NCBI GenBank assembly: GCA_016200595.1
Contig: JACQEL010000383.1
Span: 1-5,235, forward strand
DNA length: 5,235 nucleotides
From: Deltaproteobacteria bacterium
Lineage (GTDB): Bacteria; Desulfobacterota; Binatia; Bin18
Direction of reading: 5' to 3'
Part shown: piece after piece, positions 1 to 5,235 of the stretch
How positions within the stretch are numbered: the stretch's first letter is position 1
Layout of the letters: each line of letters begins with the position of its first letter
Program-made: the position numbers and the translations under genes
The notes under the pieces: generated by a model
Database searches by the model: none
What the model saw: only the letters and a program-made list of their open reading frames with translations
What the model was told of the DNA's origin: nothing

Positions 1-1653
1 CTGTGGTTCTACTTCCGCACCGTGCAAGGCGTGCTGATTCCTTTGTTCTCTGGCGCGCTCAGTACGCTGTGGGCGCTCGGGTTCGCCGGCTATATGGGAT
101 TCACCATTGACTTGCTGATGATCGTGGTATTCCTCTTAATCACTGCTCGTGCGCTGTCGCACTCGGTACAATCGATGGAACGGTACCACGAAGAGTACTT
201 CCGCTTGGGGGACAAAGCGGAAGCGATTCGCCGGTCCTATCTGGGCCTGTTCTCTCCCGCCTTAGTCTCGATCGCCTCTGACGGCCTGGCCATCTTGAGT
301 TTAGCGGTGGCCCATATTGCCGCGGTGCAAAAGCTTGCCATCATCTCGAGTTTTTGGGTCTTCACCATCGCCATCAGTGTCGTCACCTTACACCCCATCA
401 TCCTCTCGTTTCTCAATCCGCCGCGGCGCGATCCCAAGGCGGGTCAGCGTCTGTCCGATCAGATCTATACGAGTATTAATCGTGCCTTAGTCACCATCAG
501 TCACGGCAATGCGCGTTATGCGACTGCGGCGGGTTTTGCTCTCGCGCTGCTGGTTGGCCTGTTTTACTCCCAACACCTCAAGATCGGTGATGTCTCGATT
601 GGCAAAGCCCTCTTCTATGCCAATCACCCCTACAATGTGGCCTATGATCGCATCATCGAGAAACGTTTCGCCGGCATCTCGCAGCTCGTCATTATCGCCG
701 AAGGGCGTGCACCCGGGGTCTTTCGCCAACTCGAGACCCTGAACGCCTTGGAACGCTGTCAGCGGACCCTGGAGCGCCAAAATACCATGGCCGGCGGCAG
801 TGCCAGCATCGTCGATGTCCTCCGCCAACTCTACCGCAGATTCGAGGAAGGGGTGCCGAAATGGGCGGTACTGCCTTCGGAGTCCCACGACATCGGTAAC
901 TTGATCGGCATGATGCTGATGGGGGATGGCGCCGGGACCTTGGAACGATTCGTCGACAAAGATCTGCAAAATGCGACCATTACCATCTATTTCAAGGACT
1001 ACTCGCACGACACCATCACCGGCGCTTTGCAGCAAGCCAAGGAGTATATTACCGCTCATCCGGTGGAGGGCATCGATTTTCGCCTGGCCGGCGGTTTGAT
1101 CGGCATTCTCGCGGCGGTGAACGAAGAGGTCGAATGGTCCTACCGCGTGAACCTGTACCTGGTCCTGGGGACCGTTTTCCTCCTCAGCTATCTCACCTAC
1201 CGCTCTCTGGCAGGCGCGCTGATTGTCATGATTCCTTCCATCGTGGCGCAGCCGCTCACGGAGGCGATCATGTACTGGAACCACATCGATATGAATATCA
1301 ACTCGCTGCCGGTCGCGGCCATCGGCATCGGCATCGGCATCGACTACGGCTACTACGTGTTGTCGCGCATCACCGAGGAGTACGAGCGTTTTCGTGACCT
1401 CGATCAGGCCATCGAAGAAGCGCTGATGACCACGGGACGGGCGATCTTGTTCACCGGCACCACCCTCACAGCTAGTGTTATCTTCTGGCTCTTCTTTCCC
1501 ATGAAGTTTCAGGCGGAGATGGCGCTCTTGCTCGCCCTGATCCTCTTTTTGCATGTCATTGGGGCATTGGTCTTTATCCCCTCGATGGTCTCGCTCTTCA
1601 GACCGCGGTTTGCCATGGCGGGGGCAACGGCTGAGACGCCCACGACGACATAA
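1..1653 (+). CDS. RND/MMPL-family transporter, C-terminal part (5' end cut by window)
   Basis: This is an inner-membrane RND-superfamily permease of the MMPL/HAE3 type (COG1033-like), probably proton-driven and moving hydrophobic or lipid-like substrates. The frame is open from base 1 and ends at TAA 1651-1653, so the internal GTG at 22 is not a real start. In fragment numbering, hydrophobic segments near residues 10-33, 36-57, 79-104 and 112-138 fit TM3-TM6. A segment near 173-190 fits TM7. A soluble periplasmic domain spans about 191-375. Segments near 381-400, 404-425, 435-457, 481-498 and 505-533 fit TM8-TM12. TM1, TM2 and the first periplasmic loop are missing. TM10 carries the classical GIGIGID motif with Asp448. 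The equivalent TM4 site reads ARALSHS and lacks the Asp. An ABC ATPase follows 37 bases downstream, probably in the same operon. The family call is firm; the substrate is unknown. Confidence 0.9.
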   Translation: MWFYFRTVQGVLIPLFSGALSTLWALGFAGYMGFTIDLLMIVVFLLITARALSHSVQSMERYHEEYFRLGDKAEAIRRSYLGLFSPALVSIASDGLAILSLAVAHIAAVQKLAIISSFWVFTIAISVVTLHPIILSFLNPPRRDPKAGQRLSDQIYTSINRALVTISHGNARYATAAGFALALLVGLFYSQHLKIGDVSIGKALFYANHPYNVAYDRIIEKRFAGISQLVIIAEGRAPGVFRQLETLNALERCQRTLERQNTMAGGSASIVDVLRQLYRRFEEGVPKWAVLPSESHDIGNLIGMMLMGDGAGTLERFVDKDLQNATITIYFKDYSHDTITGALQQAKEYITAHPVEGIDFRLAGGLIGILAAVNEEVEWSYRVNLYLVLGTVFLLSYLTYRSLAGALIVMIPSIVAQPLTEAIMYWNHIDMNINSLPVAAIGIGIGIDYGYYVLSRITEEYERFRDLDQAIEEALMTTGRAILFTGTTLTASVIFWLFFPMKFQAEMALLLALILFLHVIGALVFIPSMVSLFRPRFAMAGATAETPTTT

Positions 1654-1659
1654 ATCTCG

Positions 1660-1675
1660 CGCATAGCGGTATGCG
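1660..1675 (+). other. Intercistronic hairpin just before the ATPase ribosome binding site
   Basis: CGCATA, a GCGG loop and TATGCG form a perfect 6-bp stem with a 4-base loop, extendable by a G-U pair (1659/1676). It starts 6 bases after the transporter stop codon and ends one base before the AGGAGG of the next gene. No T-tract follows, so it is not an intrinsic terminator. It could protect mRNA ends, mark a processing site or modulate access to the ribosome binding site; a chance palindrome is also possible. Confidence 0.4.
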
Positions 1676-1676
1676 T

Positions 1677-1682
1677 AGGAGG
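1677..1682 (+). promoter_or_regulatory. Ribosome binding site of the ABC ATPase gene
   Basis: AGGAGG (extending to AGGAGGAAGG, 1677-1686) lies 8 bases before GTG 1691. This perfect Shine-Dalgarno supports the GTG as the start codon, as does the protein beginning directly with the usual first beta-strand of the domain (MIELHQVSRLY). Confidence 0.85.
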
Positions 1683-1690
1683 AAGGACTC

Positions 1691-2419
1691 GTGATCGAAC
1701 TCCACCAAGTTTCCCGCTTGTATCGTCGCGGCGCAGATGAAGTGCACGCGCTCGAAAATGTCAGCCTCCGCATCGCCGATGGCACCTTCGTGGCGCTGAT
1801 GGGCCCCTCGGGTTCGGGCAAATCCACCCTCCTCAACCTGATCGCCGGGCTCGATCAACCCTCCACCGGAGCCATTCAAGTCGGAGAACAGGTCCTCAGT
1901 GGGCTCAGCGAGGACCAGCTTGCGGCCTGGCGGGCAGCCCATGTGGGCTTCGTCTTCCAATTCTACAATCTGATTCCGGTACTCAGCGCGATGGAAAATG
2001 TAGAAGTCCCGCTGCTCCTCACCCGCCTGGCTAAAGCTGAACGTCGCAGACATGCCGAGCTCGCGCTCAGCATCGTCGGTCTGGCCGAGCGCAAGAACCA
2101 CCTCCCGAATCAATTATCCGGCGGGGAACAACAGCGCGTGGCCATTGCCCGCGCGATCGTCGTCGATCCCGCGTTGATCGTGGCTGACGAGCCGACCGGC
2201 GATCTCGACGCCAAGAATGCCGATGACATCCTGGCGCTGCTGCGCCAACTCAAGAACGAGTTTCACAAGACCATCATCATGGTCACCCATGACCCACGCG
2301 CTGAACGGTACGTGGATCAGATTTTTCACCTGGACAAAGGCGTCTTGGTGGAGAGCGTCTCTTCTGCAGGAGGCACTGACGGTGATTCTAAATCAAGCAC
2401 GGCAATGAGCCGGCCATAG
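1691..2419 (+). CDS. ABC transporter ATP-binding protein, MacB/LolD type
   Basis: This is a complete 242-residue nucleotide-binding subunit that would hydrolyse ATP on the cytoplasmic face of an ABC system. All core motifs are intact: Walker A GPSGSGKST (38-46), Q-loop Gln90 in VFQFYNLIP, signature LSGGEQQRVAIARA (142-155), Walker B LIVADEPTGDLD (162-173) and H-loop His200 in MVTHD. The FYNLIP segment and the EPTGDLD Walker B are typical of the MacB/LolD/FtsE group, whose partners are FtsX-like permeases used in lipoprotein sorting, efflux or envelope remodelling. The body ends near residue 221. A Ser/Gly-rich tail of about 20 residues follows, encoded mostly in the region overlapping the convergent gene. 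It probably shares an operon with the upstream RND gene. No permease follows it here; one may lie upstream of the window. The family is certain; the substrate and the choice between MacB- and LolD-type roles are not. Confidence 0.95.
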   Translation: MIELHQVSRLYRRGADEVHALENVSLRIADGTFVALMGPSGSGKSTLLNLIAGLDQPSTGAIQVGEQVLSGLSEDQLAAWRAAHVGFVFQFYNLIPVLSAMENVEVPLLLTRLAKAERRRHAELALSIVGLAERKNHLPNQLSGGEQQRVAIARAIVVDPALIVADEPTGDLDAKNADDILALLRQLKNEFHKTIIMVTHDPRAERYVDQIFHLDKGVLVESVSSAGGTDGDSKSSTAMSRP

Positions 2420-2904
2420 CCGATAAACAAGCCGGTCAGCAGGCCGAGTTCGATGATCTCCGCATCGCTGAATTCACGCCGGAGGTCAGTAAAGAAGGTA
2501 GTATCGATCTGTTGAGGCTGCAGGGCCATCCGTTCGGCGAAACTCAGAGCGAGTTGTTCTCGGTGCGTGAACACCGAAGAGTCAGCAAAATTAGCCAGGG
2601 CCTGGACGAGTTCCTCGTTGACTCCCTCCTGCACAGCCTGTGCAGTGCGCGAGCGCTGTCAGGTACGGCACTGGTTGAGCTCGGCGATCTTCAAACGAAC
2701 CAACTCCTTCAATCTGCTATCGAGCAGCCCGTGCAGACGCGCGGGAATATAGAAACGGTAGAATGCCTTACTCAGCTCCGGATGCTGGCCCAGAGCCTGG
2801 AAGACGGCCGGGTTAAAGTCCGGGCAAGCGCGCTCGAAGGCGGCGAGGGTATCGCCTAACTCGGAGTCGAGGAGTTCACGCGGAACCAGATTCACACGAG
2901 CCAT
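2326..2904 (-). CDS. AhpD-like/carboxymuconolactone decarboxylase-family protein, probable selenoprotein (CxxU)
   Basis: Read through one internal TGA, this gene encodes 192 residues. Its pattern fits the carboxymuconolactone decarboxylase (CMD)/AhpD alpha-helical fold: an N-terminal helical part, the helix LKELVRLKIAELNQC leading to the redox motif, then helices ending in FSDAEIIELGLLTGLFIGYG. The motif reads C79-R-T-UGA82-Q-R-S-R, so the TGA (2659-2661) occupies the second Cys of CxxC. The frame then continues for 110 sense codons. A SECIS-like hairpin lies 13 bases after the TGA. In AhpD the CxxC pair performs peroxide or disulfide chemistry, and Sec at the second position would be a more reactive nucleophile. 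ATG 2904 is chosen for its AAGGAG 8-9 bases upstream and a 16-base gap from the TPR gene. The last 31 codons and stop overlap the convergent ATPase gene. The alternative is a pseudogene with a recent nonsense mutation. The substrate is unknown. Conventional annotation would give two fragments, 2904-2659 and a GTG-start piece 2634-2326. Confidence 0.82.
2629..2645 (-). promoter_or_regulatory. Candidate bacterial SECIS element
   Basis: On the coding (-) strand, CTGCACA-GGC-TGTGCAG forms a perfect 7-bp stem, or 6 bp with the five-base apical loop AGGCU. The stem begins 13 bases after the in-frame TGA. Counting the U of UGA as 1, the loop guanines are bases 24 and 25. From memory, the E. coli fdhF SECIS has loop AGGUCU with critical guanines at about 22-23. 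Bacterial SelB recognises a short stem with a G-containing loop at this distance. The bulged U of the fdhF stem is not present. The hairpin lies inside the coding sequence and encodes part of residues 87-92. Confidence 0.7.
2659..2661 (-). other. In-frame TGA, probable selenocysteine codon (Sec82)
   Basis: This is the only stop between ATG 2904 and the terminal TGA at 2326-2328. It follows Cys79-Arg-Thr, so it falls on the second Cys of the family's CxxC redox motif. TGA differs from the Cys codons TGC/TGT by one base, as expected for Cys/Sec exchange, though a nonsense mutation would look the same without the hairpin. Confidence 0.75.
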
Positions 2905-2912
2905 AGTGCACT

Positions 2913-2918
2913 CTCCTT
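2913..2918 (-). promoter_or_regulatory. Ribosome binding site of the AhpD-like gene
   Basis: AAGGAG on the - strand, inside the 16-base gap after the TPR gene's TAA and 8 bases before ATG 2904. It fixes the start at MARVNLVPREL and argues against an upstream start inside the TPR gene. Confidence 0.8.
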
Positions 2919-2920
2919 CA

Positions 2921-3616
2921 TTATTTGTGGGCGGCTTGCAGGGCGCTGAGGCGCTGGCGGACCTCGGCGGCGTTCGGCGCGTCCGGAGCAAGACTCAGGA
3001 ACTTTTCGTAGGCGGCGATCGCCCCTTGAGCATCGCCCTTGCTTTCCAAGGCTTCTCCCAGATTGGCGTGCGGCGGCGCATACTGCGGATCGAGGCGCGC
3101 CGCTTCACGCCACTCGGCAATCGCGCCCTCAAGATCACCTTTCTGCACCAGCAGATAGCCGAGGTTACTATGGAGGGGCGCCGAGTTTGGCACTAAAGCG
3201 ATGGCCGCACGGTAAGCCTCTAACGCGCCGGCACGATCGCCGCGTTCTTGTAGCGCATCACCCAGATCAGCTTGAGTGGAGGCATTTTGCGGATCAAGAC
3301 GCGCCGCTTCGTGTAATTCGCTAATCGCTTCGATCAGACGGTTTTGGTCACGCAAGGCGAGGCCAAGGTCGTGATGGACCTTGCTCAGGCTCGGATCGAG
3401 CTGCAAAGCCTCACGCCATTGCTTCACCGCTTCGTCGACTTGCCCTTTGTCATAGAAATCGTCCGCGGCCATGCTGTGCGCGTCAGCCTCAGCCTTGCGC
3501 CGTGCTTCTGGCGAGGGTTCCTCTTGGGCAAAAGCCACCCAGTGGTTCCACCAGACTATTCCCAGGCAAACCCCGAGAACCACCAATCCCTTTGCGCTTT
3601 TCCGCTGTCCCATCAT
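2921..3616 (-). CDS. Secreted TPR-repeat protein
   Basis: This 231-residue protein probably acts in the periplasm as a protein-binding scaffold. The N-terminus has a basic MMGQRKSAKG stretch, a hydrophobic core LVVLGVCLGIVWW and a likely signal-peptidase site after VAFA (residue 30). After a short charged linker come five consecutive 34-residue tetratricopeptide repeats, at about 50-83, 84-117, 118-151, 152-185 and 186-219, then a 12-residue helical tail. Most repeats show the W/L-G-Y/A-A-P pattern, for example LGYLLVQKGDLEGAIAEW with LDP at the end. ATGATG at 3616-3611 is chosen as the start because it gives the signal peptide and lies 13 bases after the ligase stop. The frame is open farther upstream to 3832, but only inside the ligase gene. 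It is the middle gene of the - strand operon. The TPR and export calls are strong; no partner can be named. Confidence 0.9.
   Translation of the reverse strand: MMGQRKSAKGLVVLGVCLGIVWWNHWVAFAQEEPSPEARRKAEADAHSMAADDFYDKGQVDEAVKQWREALQLDPSLSKVHHDLGLALRDQNRLIEAISELHEAARLDPQNASTQADLGDALQERGDRAGALEAYRAAIALVPNSAPLHSNLGYLLVQKGDLEGAIAEWREAARLDPQYAPPHANLGEALESKGDAQGAIAAYEKFLSLAPDAPNAAEVRQRLSALQAAHK
3084..3310 (-). repeat. Internal DNA repeat between TPR 2 and TPR 4
   Basis: Two related segments begin at 3084 and 3288, exactly 204 bases apart, which is two 34-codon repeats. Both share TGCGGATC and, further on, GCGCCGCTTC (3097-3106 and 3301-3310). They encode the EAARLDPQ elements of repeats 4 and 2. 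The spacing suggests duplication of a two-TPR block, although shared codon choice under protein constraint could contribute. Confidence 0.55.
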
Positions 3617-3623
3617 ATGGTTT

Positions 3624-3631
3624 CTTTCCCT
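3624..3631 (-). promoter_or_regulatory. Weak ribosome binding site of the TPR gene
   Basis: AGGGAAAG on the - strand overlaps the TAG stop of the ligase gene (3630-3632) and lies 7 bases before ATG 3616. The match to the Shine-Dalgarno consensus is modest, so translation of the TPR gene may depend on coupling to the ligase. Confidence 0.5.
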
Positions 3632-5174
3632 ATAAGGCCCGCAGTTTGTAACGTTGAATTTTACCAGTCGCGGTCTTGGGCAGTTCGGCAATAAACTCAA
3701 CCCAGCGTGGGTATTTGTGAGGCAGCGTGCGCGCTTTGACAAACGCCTGCAGTTCTGCGGCCAGAGACGCAGACGGTCCGTACCCCTCTTTGAGTACCAC
3801 AAAGGCTTTAGGCTTGAGCAAACGGTTCTCATCTTCCCAGCCTACGACTGCCGCTTCCAAGACCGCCGGGTGCTGAAATAGTATTCCTTCGACTTCAGCC
3901 GGAGAGACCCACTGACCGGAGACTTTGAGCATGTCGTCAGAGCGGCCACAGTACCAGAATATGCCCTCGGCATCCTGGTAGTAGGTGTCGCCCGTGTGCA
4001 GCCACTCGCCCTGTAATGCCTTGCGGGTGGTTTCCAGCTTATGCCAATAGCCGGCGGTGAGGCTGCCCCCCTTGACCAGCAGGTCGCCAATCTCCCCTTG
4101 TGGGACATCTCGTCCCTGCTCATCAACCAACCGGATCTCGTAGCCTGGCACGGGAGTCCCGGAACTGCCAGGCACGACCTGACCGGCCCGATTGGAAAGA
4201 AAGATATGCAAGGCTTCCGTCGTGCCGATGCCATCGAGAATCTCGACCGCGAACCGCTCACGCCAACGCTTGAATAACTCGGCCGGCAGCGATTCCCCGG
4301 CGGAGACGCACACACGCAGGCTAGAGAGATCGTAGATGTGCTCGGCTTCTTTGACCTGCAGCATGGCGGCATAAAGGGTGGGGACGCCAAAGAAAATCGT
4401 CGGCCGATACTGCTGGATGGCGGTGAACATGCTTTCCGGCGTCGGCCGCTCGGACACCAGGATGGCAGTCGCTCCAGCGTCCAGGGCAAAAGACATCCCC
4501 CCTCCGAGTCCGTAAGCAAAGAACAAGCGTGGCGCCGCCAAAGTGACATCGTGCGGACCGAGGGCGAGCACTTCACGCGCATAGGTCTCGGCGCAGTATA
4601 AGAGATCGCGATGGAGGTGAATCACACCTTTGGGCGTACCAGTCGAACCGGAGCTGTACAGCCAGAAGGCAGTGTCATCGCGATGGGTGGGCTCTGGCTC
4701 GAGCGCAGAAGATTCAGGCTCTAGCAGAGCCTCAAACGACAGCGCGTTTCTGCCCTCTCTCCCTATGACGAGTATATGCCGCAACCAACGTGTGGTTATC
4801 GGCTCCACCAGCGGCCAGAGCTCGGCAGAAACGATGAGCGCACTCGCGCGGCTGTCCTGGAGCAGATAGGCGTATTCGTCCGCGCGCAGGAAAGTATTGA
4901 CTGGCACCGGGACCGCGCCGATCTTGAGCGCGCCCCAAAAGCTGTAGACGAACTCAGGCGAGTCCCACGCCACCAGCAGCACCCGTTCCTCCGGCCTCAC
5001 GCCTAAGCGACGCAGCGCGTTACCGGCACGGTTCGTATTGGCAGCAAGCTGGCCATAGGTAATGGCTTGATCCTGCCAGCGGAGAGCGAGCCGCTCTGCC
5101 CGACCCGCCGCGACGTGCCGATCAATGAACCGCGACGCGGCATTGAAAGATTCAGGAATTTCTGGAACAGGCAC
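3630..5174 (-). CDS. Benzoate-CoA ligase-family acyl-CoA synthetase (AMP-forming)
   Basis: This complete 514-residue cytoplasmic enzyme of the ANL superfamily should convert a carboxylic acid, ATP and CoA to the acyl-CoA, AMP and pyrophosphate. Visible motifs are the phosphate loop YSSGSTGTPKG (173-183), the A5 motif DGIGTTE (314-320), TGD (394-396), the hinge-region YCGRSDDMLKVSG starting at 408, and PKTATGKIQR with predicted catalytic Lys505. Features typical of the benzoate/4-hydroxybenzoate-CoA ligase branch are FFAYGLGGG (218-226), FFGVPTLYAAML (261-272) and LHIFLSNRAG (322-331). The length matches that family. GTG 5174 is chosen because AAGGAGG lies just upstream and the N-terminus (PESFNAASRFIDRHVAAGR) matches the family's usual opening. 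It is first in the three-gene - strand operon, with a -10 box upstream. Benzoate or a substituted benzoate is the likeliest substrate, but other aromatic or short-chain acids are possible; no other aromatic-degradation gene is in the window. Confidence 0.9.
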   Translation of the reverse strand: MPVPEIPESFNAASRFIDRHVAAGRAERLALRWQDQAITYGQLAANTNRAGNALRRLGVRPEERVLLVAWDSPEFVYSFWGALKIGAVPVPVNTFLRADEYAYLLQDSRASALIVSAELWPLVEPITTRWLRHILVIGREGRNALSFEALLEPESSALEPEPTHRDDTAFWLYSSGSTGTPKGVIHLHRDLLYCAETYAREVLALGPHDVTLAAPRLFFAYGLGGGMSFALDAGATAILVSERPTPESMFTAIQQYRPTIFFGVPTLYAAMLQVKEAEHIYDLSSLRVCVSAGESLPAELFKRWRERFAVEILDGIGTTEALHIFLSNRAGQVVPGSSGTPVPGYEIRLVDEQGRDVPQGEIGDLLVKGGSLTAGYWHKLETTRKALQGEWLHTGDTYYQDAEGIFWYCGRSDDMLKVSGQWVSPAEVEGILFQHPAVLEAAVVGWEDENRLLKPKAFVVLKEGYGPSASLAAELQAFVKARTLPHKYPRWVEFIAELPKTATGKIQRYKLRAL

Positions 5175-5178
5175 GACC

Positions 5179-5185
5179 CCTCCTT
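5179..5185 (-). promoter_or_regulatory. Ribosome binding site of the ligase gene
   Basis: AAGGAGG on the - strand lies 4 bases before GTG 5174. The match is strong but the spacing is slightly short; the G-run after it would let the pairing register slide. No better start is near. Confidence 0.7.
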
Positions 5186-5215
5186 AAACTGCGACCCCTA
5201 AGAGTATGACGGACG

Positions 5216-5221
5216 ATTATA
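5216..5221 (-). promoter_or_regulatory. Probable -10 box of the ligase operon promoter
   Basis: A perfect TATAAT on the - strand, 41 bases before GTG 5174, predicts transcription starting near 5209 and a leader of about 35 bases. The -35 box would lie just beyond the window edge and cannot be seen. No extended -10 TG is present. A 5-bp dyad, GACGG/CCGTC (5208-5212 and 5227-5231), flanks it. Confidence 0.5.
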
Positions 5222-5235
5222 TTACGCCGTCTAAA

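Noticed and set aside
1321..1341. Tandem ATCGGC repeat (three and a half copies)
   Set aside because: It simply encodes the conserved GIGIGI stretch of RND TM10; it is not a regulatory or unstable repeat of separate interest.
487..1836. Long open frame of 449 codons on the - strand, opposite the RND gene and the start of the ATPase gene
   Set aside because: Its translation is rich in Arg, Asp, His and Gln with no recognisable domain, and it lies antisense to a clear transporter and crosses the start of a clear ATPase. It is a codon-bias shadow.
2326..2634. Independent small gene starting at GTG 2634 on the - strand
   Set aside because: It is in the same frame as the upstream CMD/AhpD fragment and supplies the rest of that domain. 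No convincing ribosome binding site for a separate start was seen; the SECIS-like hairpin covers this position.
2326..2904. Simple pseudogene interpretation of the AhpD-like gene
   Set aside because: Not fully excluded. It is disfavoured because the only lesion is TGA, it falls exactly on a redox Cys, a SECIS-like hairpin follows, and the rest of the frame is intact.
2659..2991. Upstream extension of the AhpD-like gene beyond ATG 2904
   Set aside because: The extra N-terminal residues are low-complexity, would overlap the TPR gene and have no family resemblance. ATG 2904 has an excellent ribosome binding site.
2921..3832. Start of the TPR protein at 3832
   Set aside because: The extra 72 residues lie wholly inside the ligase gene and look like out-of-frame translation. 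The start at 3616 gives a proper signal peptide.
3842..4582. Open frame of 246 codons on the - strand, inside the ligase gene
   Set aside because: It is an alternative frame of the ligase with Ser/Arg/Cys-rich, domain-free translation.

Overview
The window is a fully coding, moderately GC-rich bacterial segment with Gram-negative features: an RND-type inner-membrane transporter and a secreted TPR protein. The mix of a benzoate-CoA-ligase-type enzyme, an RND permease with a MacB/LolD-type ATPase, and a probable selenoprotein suggests an uncultured deltaproteobacterium-like lineage (Desulfobacterota, Binatota or relatives). That placement is inference; there is no marker gene here.

Layout: two gene groups converge. 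On the + strand, bases 1-1653 are the C-terminal 550 codons of an RND/MMPL transporter, cut off by the window edge. A 37-base gap with a small hairpin and a strong ribosome binding site follows, then a complete ABC ATPase (1691-2419). On the - strand, reading from the right edge, a perfect -10 box and strong ribosome binding site precede a benzoate-CoA-ligase-family acyl-CoA synthetase (5174-3630). Next come a secreted five-repeat TPR protein (3616-2921) and a carboxymuconolactone decarboxylase/AhpD-like protein (2904-2326). Gaps of 13 and 16 bases make these three look like one operon. The two groups overlap tail to tail by 94 bases (2326-2419), and no intrinsic terminator is visible between them.

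The main discovery is in the AhpD-like gene. Its reading frame is interrupted by one in-frame TGA (2659-2661) exactly where the second Cys of the redox CxxC motif belongs (C79-R-T-UGA82). The same frame then runs on for 110 codons that read as the rest of the family. Thirteen bases after the TGA is a perfect 7-bp hairpin (2629-2645) whose apical region, AGGCU, resembles the loop of the E. coli fdhF SECIS and sits at nearly the same distance. The best reading is a selenoprotein with a CxxU active site, which standard gene calling would split into two fragments or label a pseudogene. A nonsense mutation is the competing explanation.

Functionally, the - strand operon may activate an aromatic acid to its CoA thioester and pair this with a thiol/selenol redox enzyme and a periplasmic scaffold. 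The + strand pair looks like part of an envelope lipid or hydrophobic-compound transport locus whose other parts lie left of the window.
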